A stretch of DNA of 64,000 bases, from assembly GCA_033239125.1 (NCBI GenBank), contig BSWB01000002.1, forward strand, positions 9,891,001 through 9,955,000. Direction: 5' to 3'. Source of the stretch: Fagopyrum homotropicum (Eukaryota; Streptophyta; Magnoliopsida; Caryophyllales; Polygonaceae). The position numbers and the translations under genes were made by a program. Shown here one piece after another: positions 1 through 10,257 of this stretch. Under the pieces are notes generated by a model that saw nothing but the letters and a program-made list of their open reading frames with translations, made no database searches and was not told the DNA's origin. Each line of letters opens with the position of its first letter. Position 1 is the first letter of the stretch.

Positions 1-289
1 AGACCCGAACCCGGAACCTATTAATCCTAGTTGTTTACATGCACTTTAGAACCTAAGGTGTACAATCTTAAGCAATAGTAAACATGCAATTTAAACAATG
101 AAGATCAAGGAAACACAAAGCATTACTGAATAAAAACTTATATTAAAAGAACTTACAACCAAAGTAACAAAGCAGCTTCAAACCAACCCAATGTAGCAAG
201 GGAGTTAGCAACTCATTACAATGGAAAACTCAAGTCTAAAATGGATTTTGTGAAGAAAAGCATGGATGATTCTAGCAATCAGCCATGGA

Positions 290-298
290 CTATTTATA
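290..298 (-). promoter_or_regulatory. TATA box of the minus-strand LTR
   Basis: TATAAATAG on the minus strand, about 100 bp downstream (minus sense) of the G-rich modules. The placement fits a U3 promoter of an LTR. No transcript evidence is available. Confidence 0.4.
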
Positions 299-396
299 CT
301 ACAAAGGACACTTAATTAGGAGTAAATAGCCGGCCTAAAACAGCCACCTTTATTGCCATAAAGGTGGTGTAAACAGCCGGAGTAAAGCTTCTGGCG

Positions 397-818
397 TTAA
401 ACCGCAGGGGCGACCTTCAAGACCCGCAGGGGCGGTTTAGGCAAAATCGGTTGATCTTCTTCAGAACCGCTGGGGCGGCTACACAACTCCGCTGGGGCGG
501 ATCTTTAATGCACTTCAACGTGTGACCTTTCGCCTTCCTGACGTTTCTGTTGTCAAGGCGCAGGGGTGCCTCAAGGCCAACGCAAGGGCGGTGACACAAA
601 CTCTTCACCTTCCAGCCCCTAGGGCGAGGCGCAAGCCAGACGCAGGGGGCGGAGCAGGGGCGCTGATCTTCGTCTTGTCAAGGCAACTCACCGCAGGGGC
701 GCCGATGAGTGGTGCAGGGGCGGTGACCTGCTTCTTGGCCGGCGCTGGTGAAGGTGCTGGGGGCGCTTCAGTGGAAAGTGTCACCCGCTGGGGCGGCTGC
801 AAGGACCCGTTGGGGCGG
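397..818. repeat. Irregular G-rich repeat (CGCAGGGGCGG modules)
   Basis: About a dozen copies of a roughly 11-bp module, CGC(A/T)GGGGCGG with variants, are spaced about 20-60 bp apart. Examples lie near 402, 424, 465, 489, 640, 690, 712, 785 and 808. Read on the minus strand the module is CCGCCCC(A/T)GCGG, a near-palindrome. The region is strikingly GC-rich against AT-rich flanks. Long reading frames across it (522-821 +, 605-856 -) follow from the base composition and are not gene evidence. It lies upstream of the minus-strand TATA box, so it may be an LTR enhancer-type array. Confidence 0.7.
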
Positions 819-999
819 TGAAGTAGCAGAAGCTTCACTACGTGATCTCTCTTCACTCCTAAGTGCCTATAACTCCTTTCTTAGCTTCTTTTAGTCTTCT
901 TCTTCTGGATCAAGGAGTTAGTAGTATAAACTGACTCTAATGCAATAAAAAGACTCTAAAAACTACCCTAAATGATAGTGATTCCATCACCTATCAACA

Positions 1000-3156
1000 T
1001 GGTACTGACCCATCCTAAGAGGACTTAAGAGTACTTGGCTGCCTCTATTTTGCTAAGAAATATACTCCTGTCAAAGACAAATTTGGTCCTCAGTCCAACA
1101 AATGCATATTCATTGGATATTCACCTGGTCAAAAGGGTTATAGAGTTTATGATTTAACTACTCATAACACCATTATCAGCAGAGATGTGCAGTTTCAAGA
1201 AACAGTGTTTCCTTTCCTAGATAATGTGACTTCTGTACAACCTCAGATTACCCAACAATCCTTGCATTTGGTTAATCCAGCTTGTGATGAACCTTTTGTG
1301 TATTATCAGTCTTCACCTACTGTTGTCACATCAGAATTTAATTCTCCTTTGTTTCACACAAATTCACAAGATGTGAACTTATCTCCTATTAATGATGATA
1401 CTGATTCCAGCTCATTGGATCCTCTTCCCTCAATACAACAAGCTCCTCTACGAAGGTCTACTAGATCTAGACAGCCACCTACTAAACTGAAAGATTTTGT
1501 TGGATCTTATATGTCAGAAAATTCTGCTTCCCCTTTTGTTTTTGCAGCCCGGTTTTTGGATCTTCAAGACTACTAAACTAAATATGTAGCTGCTTTGTTT
1601 CATGTTTTAGCTACCAAGGAGCCATCTTCACATGCTCAAGCTAAAAATGATCCTTTGTGGGTTGAAGCAATGGATAAAGAACTTTCAGCTTTGGAGGTAA
1701 ATCACACTTGATACATTGTTAATTTGCCTCCTGCACAAACAATTATTGGGTCCAAGTGGGTTTATAAAATCAAGTTCAAGCTAGATGGTTCAGTAGAAAG
1801 ATATAAAGCTCGCTTAGTAGCTAAAGGATACAATCAGATTGAAGGAAAAGATTATAAGTTCACATTTTCTCCAGTGGCAAAGTTTGCAACAATTCGTACT
1901 CTTATTGCTATTGCTACGGCTCAACAATGGCCAATATTCCAACTAGACATCAATAATGCCTTCTTAAATGGTTTTATTGAAGAAGATGTGTACATGACCC
2001 CTCCATTGGGCTACTCCAAAGCACAGCCTGGTCAAGTGTGTAAACTTAAAAGATCTCTGTATGGTTTGAAGCAAGCATCGAGACAGTGGAATATCGAGCT
2101 TACTCAATTCCTGTACAAATTAGGTTATGAAAGAGCTCATAGTGATTACTCTTTATTTTATAAAAGGAGTAATGATTTGGTGGTATATGCTTTGATATAT
2201 GTTGATGATCTTCTTTTCACTGGTACTGATGTTGAGGCTATCAATTCCACCAAGCAGACTCTTCATGTTGCTTTCACCATTAAAGACCTTGGTCCTATTC
2301 GTTTCTTCTTGGGATTGGAGGTTGCCAGATCTTCTAAAGGTACTCTTCTAAGTCAGAGAAAGTACACTCTGGATATTATTCAAGATCTTCACATGGAGCA
2401 TTGCACTGTTGCCAAGTTTCCAATGCAAAAGGGTCTCAAGTTAGCTATTGATGATAGAGAACTTTGTCCAAATCCTGAGGCATGTCGCAGATTAGTAGGC
2501 AAGCTGTTTTCTTTGAATCTTACTCGTCCTGATCTGTCATATGTGGTGCAACACCTTAGCCAATTTGTCCATTGCCCATGTTTATCACATTTGCAGGCTA
2601 CTCTTCATGTTGTTAAGTACTTGCGTGGTACGTTGAATTGGAGTTTGTTTTACTCTGCTAGTTCCTCCCTCAATTTACATGGATACAGTGATGCAGATTG
2701 GGGTGCTTGTACCTTTACAGCTCGCTCATTATTAGGCTATTGTATGTTCATTGGGTCTTCTCTAGTGTCCAGGAAGACCAAGAAACAACACACAGTTTCA
2801 AATCCCCAGTTGAATCTGAATACAGATGCATGTCTAAAGCCAGCAGTGAATTAGTAAGGCTCCAAGCTTTATTGCAGGAGTTTCACCTTCCCACTTCTTT
2901 GCCTCTTGTTCTTCATTGTGACAATAAAGCTGCTCATCATATTGCCTCTAATCCGGTGTTTCATAAACGAACGAAGCACTTGAATATTGATTGTCACCAC
3001 ATTCGAGAGAAAGTTACTCAAGGCTTCATCAAGACATCTCATGTTAGCTCTCAACAGCAAATAGCTGATATTCTTACTAAGCCCTTAGGGGAGGTTCAAC
3101 ATAAGTATTTGTCTTTCAAGTTGGGACTTGTTGATGCTTCTCCAAGTCCAACTTGA
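1000..3156 (+). pseudogene. Ty1/copia pol fragment: end of integrase, reverse transcriptase, RNase H
   Basis: The frame enters at the integrase C-terminus (LRVLGCLYFAKKY, near 1026). It runs on through the GY and SRDV motifs to a stop at 1574. The RT module resumes at about 1612 and carries a TGA (near 1709) where family members have tryptophan. RT hallmarks follow: KWVYKIK, YKARLVAKGY, the first catalytic Asp in QLDINNAFLNG, YGLKQA and YVDD (near 2200). RNase H (YSDADWG, then DNKAAHHIA) is reached through a frame change near 2790 and the frame ends with TGA at 3154. Gag, protease and most of integrase are missing because the left end is cut at about 1000. The polyprotein is dead. Confidence 0.9.
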
Positions 3157-3165
3157 GGGGGGCTA

Positions 3166-3377
3166 TGAAATATATAGTAATAAATCCAACCCGGTTTAAA
3201 TATAAACCCGGTTCATTAGCAACAGTATAACAGTGTTTTTCTCCTTCTGTGTAAAAGTGTGAAGTCAGATTGAATAAAACAGAATTTCTCAGTTCTTGGA
3301 GAAATTCATCCTTCGTTCATTTCAGTCTTATTCCATTACACACAATTCTCCATTAGTGAATTGTTTCTGATTTGAAA
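3166..3377 (+). mobile_element. 3' LTR of the truncated Copia element
   Basis: A purine tract (GAGGGGGG, 3155-3162) follows the pol stop, as a polypurine tract does before a 3' LTR. The candidate LTR starts TGAAATATATAG at 3166 and ends somewhere between about 3350 and 3377. It contains a run resembling a polyadenylation region (GAATAAAACAG near 3273). The matching 5' LTR is not in the window. Just beyond, 3378-3391 resembles a degenerate tRNA-Met primer-binding site. Confidence 0.6.
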
Positions 3378-3732
3378 TGGTATAAGGCGCCAATTGGTTT
3401 CATTCAGCTAGTCTCAAATATATTATTTAGTTTTTGGTGTCAATCATGTTATTTTGGTCTTTAATTGACAATTGATTAATATGTTTTCCCAATAAAATAT
3501 TATGAAAAGGGGTCTAAGAAGTATAGAATAACAAACAATATATTTCTCGAACTCATTTCGAGTCAGGCATTTTGGGTTCTCAGGTTATTACGTTCCAAGT
3601 CATGAGGTCATTCGGCCGGGTCAGATATTTCTAGGGTCAATCTATTCATATATAATCGGGTTTAGAATATTTTAAATTCGGTATATTTATTTTCTGCCTT
3701 AAATCGATTTCTGTCAATATTGTATTGTAAGT
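3378..3732. other. No gene seen
   Basis: AT-rich noncoding sequence. It starts with a possible degenerate primer-binding site (TGGTATAAGGCGCC); no coding frame or clear repeat was found in the rest. Confidence 0.5.
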
Positions 3733-4425
3733 GATGATTCAGGTCGGTTATTCCGGGTTGATTTTTGACCACTATAGTTGCCATCTATGCTCAAACTCGT
3801 ACCTCAAGGTAACGAAATATCATCCTCGCCGGCTAATTGCCCCACTTGGCCCTATCTATATTTGTTTCTTCACAATAGCACTAATATGTAACGGTTGATT
3901 TCACATGAAAACAATATATATACCATCCAGCACATAAATAAAGTACATGCTTCCAAACAAGGGTGCAGTACAGGTAATGGAAAAAGAAGACAAAAATGTG
4001 CAGTATAATGAAAGCCATGAGAGATTAGATCGAGGTGATGATGAAGATGATGATGTGGGTCGACGATAGATAGAATGAAGTGTCTGTCAGCTTTGATGTT
4101 TTAGAAGTGGCAGTTCTAATTATGTGTGCCCTGCAAATTTGTGCTGACACCTCCCACCGGCCTTCTCTTCCTTGCAATCAATTTTTCTGCATATATATAT
4201 ATACATTTTTATTTTTATTGGTCAAACTAATCCTTGTTTGTCTCATGTCGTTGCTGGTTTTCGTATACGGATACTGATGCCTGATGGAGGAAAAATGGAG
4301 ATGAAGTAGAGTAAATTCAGTAACTGCAGTCTCAGATATAGGTATCAGTCTAAGAACAGTGGAAGTTTCAGCTAGGATTCTTCTACTCCTATTCTTAATC
4401 AAAATTCATATATATAAAATGTTAT
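3733..4425. repeat. Duplicated segment, block A, copy 1
   Basis: Closely matches 23122-23805 in the same orientation. Shared landmarks are the GATCGAGGTGATGATGAAG stretch (near 4029 and 23421), a long nearly identical run from 4085 to 4190 (23474-23580), and the CTACTC...TTAATCAA end near 4400. Small indels separate the copies. No protein-coding potential is convincing in either copy. Together with block B it marks a larger duplication. Confidence 0.85.
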
Positions 4426-4944
4426 CTTTTAAGTTTGTTATTAGTTTCTGAAGTGTTCTCAAATCCCTTGCAATCGTCATTGGTTATTAAAAGTATTGTC
4501 ACTTTACACTTGGATTCATATTCTAAACCCTAATCTTATTAGGGCTAGAGAAGAAATTTTGGATATTGGTGAAAACATATTCTTTCTTTGTTGTTTGGTT
4601 CTTCTAAGTCCAACATAACTCAGTCATACTTTTCAAGGAAAAACTAGTTTGGCGAAGCTGAGTAGGTTGTGGTAACATATTCTAGCGAGAAGTTGCATAA
4701 TTTTTTTTGTGTGGATTGGAGGAGTAAAGTAGACATGGGTACTAAATTTAAAGCGGAAAAAATCAAACCGACGATTTATGTTTACCTAAACTATTAGTTT
4801 GCTAAACTATTAAACCGGCGGTTTGCCAATTTGTTAAAAAAAAATTGCAAACTGGACCAAACTGGCAGTTTAACCGTTAGTTGGTCCCTTTAAAAATAAT
4901 AAAAAAAAAAACACTAATCAAGTTGGCCGTTAAACCGGATCCAT
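4426..4944. other. Intervening noncoding stretch between duplicated blocks
   Basis: AT-rich, with no gene. Positions 4735-4935 carry a degenerate, internally repetitive run (AAACCGACGG / AACCGGCGGTTTG / GGCAGTTTAACCG). Similar C/G-alternating low-complexity runs occur near 44430-44640 and 52540-52710. Confidence 0.5.
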
Positions 4945-5263
4945 GCTTAGAACAAAGTGCTCATGTATTACATTGACAATCAAAGTGTCATGCACTTGGC
5001 TAAAAATTCAATCTTTCATCATAATATAAATCACATTAATATTAAGCCAACATACCATCATAACAAGAGATGAATTTTACAGCTGGAGATTTCAAGAAGT
5101 GGAAATCCTATATGTATATTGACTAAGGTGGTGACGTTAGAGAAGTTGAAGTTTTGTATAGTTTCAAGTATTCTTCACAAATGAATTGAAGCTAATAACT
5201 ATAGAATGAAGTTTGTTGGTAAAAAAGACGATTATGATTGAAATCAATCTCAAGGTGGGAGAT
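4945..5263 (+). pseudogene. Copia RNase H / pol C-terminal relic
   Basis: A broken frame reads YIDNQSVMHLAKNSIFHH from about 4970, then NPICILTKVVTLEKLKF. This corresponds to the RNase H end of a Copia polyprotein. It is followed by the purine-rich CAAGGTGGGAGAT directly before TGTTCGG, the usual order of pol end, polypurine tract and 3' LTR. The same arrangement, more complete, is at 33879-34737. The rest of this element is gone in this copy. Confidence 0.7.
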
Positions 5264-6065
5264 TGTTCGGTTGTGGAGCCTAAAGTACTAGTTAATCTAT
5301 GATAACCATGTCTTGATAATATCCCAAATATTGTAAAGATTTGTGACTGAACTAGATTACTTAGGATAACCTATTCTCCTGTGATTTTTTTTGCATTCCA
5401 GTTCTAATGATCCTTGTCGTTTGGTTCTTTGAAACCATCATATTACTTTTCAATTGAACAGCTAGGTATTGGTGATAACAAAAAAAATTAAAATTGCCAT
5501 GAGAACTGAAGAGAGAGATAAGAAGGGAGAGCAGCAAAGGCAGTGGAGTATCACTTTCAATAATATCACGGACTGAGAGATAGACTGAGAGTGAGTCTCT
5601 GTCTCACCAAGGTGGGGTCGCCATCTCCCATGGCATCCCCCAGTCACTCACTCTACTCATACTGTCATACAACACACAGTACTCCACCTTGCTTTTTGTC
5701 AGACCTTCAAATTTTTTCAAAGGACCACCTGCGCTGGCTACTCAAGTTTTGGGGTTTCAACCAAATTAAGGTCTTTCCCTTTTGCCACTTTGAGGCTCCC
5801 CTAACACAAACAAAGCTTCTTTCAAATCAATTCAGTCAAAATGAAGCTCTCTCCTTCTTCCCGTTTATTATCAGCAGTTACCTTACCTGTTACCTGCAGT
5901 TTCCACTTCCTCTCTCGCCCCATATATGTCTATATATGCATATCTGCATGTACCTACAGTCTTACGGTTACAGCTTCCATATTCACTAACGCATTTACTG
6001 TTCATGTTGCCATTATATACACTCATCCACGAAATAACTAAAGCTCACAAGCCTAAGTGCACAAG
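5264..6065. repeat. Duplicated segment, block B, copy 1 (starts with a Copia 3' LTR)
   Basis: Matches 34738-35520 in the same orientation from TGTTCGG to about the ATATACACTCATC region. The first part should be the 3' LTR of the relic Copia element, because it follows a polypurine tract. The LTR end cannot be placed without the 5' LTR. The rest has a CT-rich and TATATATG-containing stretch (5850-5950). Reading frames here (for example 5591-5989) are not conserved between the copies and are not called genes. Confidence 0.8.
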
Positions 6066-6374
6066 TGGTTTGTGAGACATTGGACAAGGGTGACTTAATA
6101 CTCAAATAATTGTCCAAAAAGTTCTTGGTTTTGATTGGGAGACGATCCTTTTCAGGACACAATCATGCATCAACCTCAGGTACTACGATAAAGATCAATC
6201 TTTTCCCGCACAAAGTGAATAAGAGTTCAATGTGTTGGGTTCTTGATGTTGAACCGGGTTAAATATGCAAGGTATGTAGTGGATAGATTATCCGGGTCAG
6301 AAATTAAAGCATTGGTGAGTCTGTTAATTTATCATTTTATATTCGATGAGTCTAAGATAGGGATGCACGTTAAG
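6066..6374. other. No gene seen
   Basis: Unique-looking AT-rich sequence after the duplicated block. No frame, RNA gene or terminal repeat recognised. Confidence 0.4.
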
Positions 6375-6530
6375 GTGAACCTAAACACAAGCTTTTGGGG
6401 TCCATCCTAAAATCAATTAACAAGTAACAGTAGTCCTATGACTTATATGGTAGGTTCACATAGTATTATAATGTCGCTGTGGAACATTTCACACATCTCA
6501 ACACTCCCTTTCAAGTGCAACTATTATAAA
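6375..6530 (-). mobile_element. TRIM LTR relic
   Basis: Resembles the LTR units of the TRIM element at 44655-45116. Shared pieces are GGGGTCCATCCTAAAAT, AGTAGTCC, GACTTATAT, GTGGAACA and the ATCTCAACAC...GTGCAAC end. Only one diverged unit is visible. Confidence 0.5.
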
Positions 6531-6901
6531 CTCGTTGACACTTGACATAAAGTGAACTTATATACAAGCCTTTCAACAGAGTGAACATGGTAATTCTAGT
6601 AGTAGATTATGAAGTCAAGTAGTCTAAGCAACTACATTCGTAATTTAGCCTTTGCAATGAACCGAGACATAACAAGGGTGTTTGTTCCTAAAATGATAAA
6701 AACATGCATAAAAGAGTCTATGGGTACGAAAGGGCGAAGTTGACTCAAGACGAGATCCATTGAAGAACAATAGGTTCAACTCAATTGGTATGGTAATAGG
6801 AGTAGCCTAAATCTACCGCTTTGTTCCAATGTTCTTGAAAATGCAAATGAATCTAGTGTAAACATCTTCATTAAGAAAATCATAATATACACAATAAGCT
6901 C
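6531..6901. other. No gene seen
   Basis: AT-rich sequence without a supported frame. It may be a continuation of the retroelement relic to the left. Confidence 0.35.
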
Positions 6902-6903
6902 TA

Positions 6904-7496
6904 GGGGTGTTCAAAAAATTCCGATCCGCTAATAATCCGACGATCCGAGTTGGCAATATCCGGCGCTTACTCTATCCGATGGATAACTATCCGTATCCGT
7001 TCCGATCCGTTAAAAAATTCCGGATATACGAATCGGATACGGATCTTCTTTTTTTTTTGTCCGGATATCCGTTATCCAAGTATATATAAAATATGTATCA
7101 ATAAATCAATTAAGTTGATATAGCACAGTTGGTGGGAAGGAAAGCTAGAGACCTTTGAGGTCTCAAGTTTTGGACATTCCATTTCCAGTGTAATGAAGAA
7201 CTTACCATTCCTTGAAGAGATCATATTCTCTCTCAGGTGGTGATCTTCTCCGCCGCTCGGCTTCTCTCTCTTCTACCTTGTAAACCATGAATCGATCGAT
7301 TTTGTACGGTTACTCTTGTTGTGTTGTTGTTGTTGACTTGTTGTGTTGCTGGTGTTTACAGATTTCTGTACCCGGATAATCTGGATATGCGCTTTCAAAT
7401 ATCCGATCCGCATTATCTTTTCGGATCGGATATCTGAAAAATTCCGGGTCGGATCTGAATACCATATTTTCCCGGATATCCGAGAATGAACACCCC
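6904..7496. mobile_element. Non-autonomous TIR element, TA|GGGGTGTTCA termini
   Basis: Perfect 10-bp inverted ends, GGGGTGTTCA (6904) and TGAACACCCC (to 7496), flanked by TA on both sides (6902-6903, 7497-7498). The arms are rich in GGATATCC, ATCCGATCCG and CGGATCGGAT words, so left and right arms fold on each other. The centre (about 7100-7375) is unrelated to the arms and contains a SINE-like insert. A TA duplication would fit Tc1/mariner, but the family is not certain. Elements with similar GGGTGT ends occur at 43643, 54450 and 55268. Confidence 0.65.
7112..7375 (+). mobile_element. tRNA-derived SINE-like insert
   Basis: TAGCACAGTTGG at 7121-7132 fits the RNA polymerase III A box. GGTCTCAAGTT at 7159-7169 is a weak B box at a tRNA-like distance. 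The 3' part ends in a TTG-rich run (7317-7350), like some plant SINE tails. It sits in the middle of the TIR element, interrupting its symmetric arms. Family and exact ends not determined. Confidence 0.5.
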
Positions 7497-7498
7497 TA

Positions 7499-7991
7499 AT
7501 AAACGCATGATCTACTCTAAAATATGCAATATATATATTTCTAACAAATGCCCATGAAAATCCATGTAAAACTAGATAAATTCAGGTAATGTTAAACAAC
7601 ACAGGATGACATGATGTAAAATGCTTCAGTGTCGGGATGCCCACCCCCAATATACGTCAATGTAGGCTCATGCATAAACAAAGACATGTGTCACGATGAG
7701 TGAAGGTGATATACTATAGAGAACCAACCACCTTGGTCGAGTTTAGCTTTATTTATGCCCTTCTTTGAGTAATTTTGGATTATTTGGGTAAGAATCATAA
7801 ACATTAAAACCTTGATTATGAATTTTGTTAAATTGGAGAATATAGGCAAAACTGATATTGAATTTGGTTTAATTGAATGTTATGATTTATGTCGTGGGTG
7901 AAAGATTGAGGACTTGGGTATATAGAACATTGGATAAGCTAAGCATTACTAATATGTGAGAAATGTAATAATCTTCCCCTTGCATTATTGC
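7499..7991. other. No gene seen
   Basis: AT-rich sequence between the TIR element and the Copia LTR. No supported frame. Confidence 0.4.
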
Positions 7992-8165
7992 TGTGGAAAT
8001 TCACATCTATAAATACACAGAGAACAGCTTAGAGTAGCCAATCAGAGGCATACAGCAGTGGTACTATTGACAACTATAATTAGCCAATAACAAGAGTCTC
8101 ATAATACAAGATAACGTTCTAGAATTGTGATGACTCATCCGTAGGTAGTGTCATTTTGATATCCA
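7992..8165 (-). mobile_element. 3' LTR of the minus-strand Copia element
   Basis: About 174 bp, TGTGGAAAT...TTTTGATATCCA in plus sense, matching 14694-14869 with few differences. Homology runs a few bases past both ends (CTTGCATTA on one side, GCTAGTA on the other), so the true limits may be about 15 bp wider. The purine tract GCGAGGGGGCC (minus sense, near 8180) adjoins it as a polypurine tract should. Confidence 0.85.
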
Positions 8166-8268
8166 TTGCTAGTAGGCCCCCTCGCTTCAAAATTTGTAAG
8201 AAAAAGTTGGGAGCGAAGCACAGTGATTCGTTGAGTAGACAAAGCCTTTGTAAGGGCATCAACTATTT
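8166..8268 (-). pseudogene. Last codons of the minus-strand Copia pol
   Basis: Reads DALTKALSTQR on the minus strand, the terminal RNase H-side motif of Copia polyproteins. It continues the frame interrupted at 10258 (QIADAL). The gap is exactly the LINE at 8269-10241, and the 16-bp target duplication 8253-8268 belongs to this interrupted gene. Confidence 0.85.
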
Positions 8269-10241
8269 TTTTTTGAAAGTTTACTTGTATTGAGAAAAGG
8301 GGAATGTACATAGGATATTACATAGACAAGCTCAGAATCAGAGAAAGGGAAAGCCATAGTCATAATCAATTAAAGGAGAGATGGTAGTGAGAAAGATTAA
8401 GAGAGAACTAAGGGAGATGAATTCCCATCATTCTAGCAATAGCCTTGGAGAGCTGAGATATGTCTTTCCAGTTGTGTTCAAAATTGAGTCGTAAGGCCTT
8501 AATGGCTTCGTCAGTACATTCAACAGCTCTGGTAAAAGTGTTGTTGAACACAAGATCGTTCCTAGCTTTCCACACAAAGTAGATGAAGGAGGTAATAGAA
8601 GCAATTCTGATACTTTCCATGAGATTTTGCTTGGGATTCACCTTAGAGCTCAGCCATGTCCATACTTTGCGAATGTAGGGGGCAGGATAAGGGACCCTAG
8701 TCCATCTGAAAATTATGTCGAGGACAAGGGAAGAGTAACTGCATTTGTGCCATAGGTGATCATCATCTTCTATCATGCTGTTGCACAACTTACATGTATC
8801 ATTATCAACCATGTTCCATTGTTTGATTCTGGCCAAGGTAGGTAACCTTCTATGAGAAGCTAACCAAGTAATGTAACTGCACTTAGGGATGTTACATTTG
8901 AGCCAGATGGTCTTATACGGGTTAGGATGTAGCTGTGTTGGTTCGGGTTTGAAGAGGGAATATGTCATCTTAGGGGAGAAGGAGCCGTCGGGATTAGTTA
9001 TTGAGTTGGGGCAGCCAAGGAGGGAGGGGGACAGTTTGTTTTTGATCTTGAAAAGGTTCTTCCAGAAGGCACTATGGTGCCGCTTTGCCTGACATCTCCA
9101 GATGTTGCATCCTTTAGAGATGTGGCGAGATACCCACATCCCCCATAAGCAATCAGGGCCACGATCCAGGTCATAGATAAGACATACCATACTGACCTTA
9201 TTTCGAGCAGCTAAGTCAATGAAGCCAAGGCCACCATCCGTCTTTGGATTGCATAATGTAGACCAGGATATAAGGGCCCTCCTACTATTCTCCTTGCCCG
9301 ACCAAAAGAAGGAGTGGATGATGGACTGGATTTTATTGATCACGTCGTCGGGAAGTAAAAACATGGAGCTCCAATATTGGTTGATCGACAGGAGGATAGA
9401 TTTAATGAGTTGAGCTCTTCCTGCATATGATAGAGACTTGGCGCTCTAGGATTGGACTCTCTTGGTGAGCTTGTGAATTAAAGGAGAGTAATCAGCAATG
9501 CCGAGCCTTTTGGATCCAATGGGCACACCAAGGTAATGGAAAGGTAGCGTACCAATTGGCATCCCAGTGAGTTTGGAGGCATAATCTTGATCAAGGTTGC
9601 ACATTCCCCCAGTGAATAGCAAGGATTTGGATGGATTGACCTTCAAGCTAGAAATGGATCCAAAGTCGTCTAAGGTATCCTTCATTATTTTGATGGAAGG
9701 GGTATCACCTCTACAGAGGAGCAATAGATCATCAGCAAAAGAGAGATGGGTAATGGTTGGGTTTGTGCACTTGGGATGATGATTGAAGTTCGGGTTTCTA
9801 GTATTGTGGTGAATCATTTGAGATAGATATTCCATTGCGATGGTGAAGAGAGGAGGGGAGAGAGGGTAGCCTTGACGTAGCCCTCTACTACCATGAAAAT
9901 GTCCTCGAAGGTTACCATTGATATTGATGGAGTAGGTAGGGGAAGTTATGCATTCCTTGATAAGGTGGATGAAATGACCAAGAAAACCCATTTTGTGTAA
10001 GCAGGTCAGAATGAAATCATGGCTTACGGTATCAAAGGCTTTGGAGATATCCACTTTCATTACAGCTCTTGGAGAGATGTGTTTGTGGTTGTATTTGTTG
10101 AGCATTTTCTGACATAGGAGGACATTATGCTTGATTGATCTATTGGAAACAAATGCACTCTGATTGGGGCTGATAAGACTAGGAAGAACACCATTGATCC
10201 TTGCAGAAAGAACACCATTTCCTGACATAGGAGGAAATAGG
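8269..10241 (-). mobile_element. 5'-truncated LINE inserted in Copia pol
   Basis: Non-LTR retrotransposon in minus orientation with its A-tail at the low-coordinate end (T-run 8266-8273). It is flanked by a 16-bp target duplication, AGGGCATCAACTATTT (8253-8268) and AGGGCATCAGCTATTT (10242-10257), with one mismatch. The element lacks its 5' part (ORF1, endonuclease, start of RT), as is common for LINE insertions. Relatives of its 3' end lie at 25181, 25748 and 34095. Confidence 0.9.
8408..10241 (-). pseudogene. LINE ORF2 C-terminal part: reverse transcriptase and zf-RVT domain
   Basis: From the 5' break the frame reads RT fingers and palm: SPNQSAFVSNRSI, KVDISKAFDTV with its catalytic Asp, GLRQGYPLSP, and FADDLLLLC (near 9745), the metal-binding active site. 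HYLGVPIG follows. At 9446-9448 a TAG replaces a residue just before SAKSLSYAGRAQL. The frame then stays open through FFWSGKENSRRALISW and a zf-RVT-like CKLCNSMIEDDDHLWHKC cluster to FVWKARNDLVFNN. The stop at 8408 fits a natural ORF2 end. Apart from the 5' truncation, this single nonsense codon is the only visible break, so the insertion looks fairly young. Confidence 0.9.
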
Positions 10242-10257
10242 AGGGCATCAGCTATTT

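Larger units (their letters stand above)
1..996 (-). mobile_element. LTR-like segment of a minus-strand retroelement, cut by the window edge
   Basis: On the minus strand this stretch reads like an LTR. It begins with TGATAGGTGATGG at 996, then has a G/C-module region (about 400-820) and a TATAAATAG box at 298-290. The segment meets a Copia pol frame abruptly at about 997-1000, as expected if this element inserted into that Copia or deleted its 5' part. No primer-binding site is seen before the window edge, so the LTR end lies outside or is unrecognisable. The superfamily is not determined; Gypsy is a guess from a similar G/C-module LTR at 56.9-59.1 kb. Confidence 0.45.

Noticed and set aside
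522..856. Overlapping open frames on both strands in the G-rich region
   Set aside because: GC-rich repeats lower stop-codon frequency on both strands; the translations are just the repeat unit.
5591..5989. Plus-strand 132-residue frame as a gene
   Set aside because: It lies in a duplicated noncoding block; the paralogous copy near 35070-35460 does not keep the frame, and no domain is visible.
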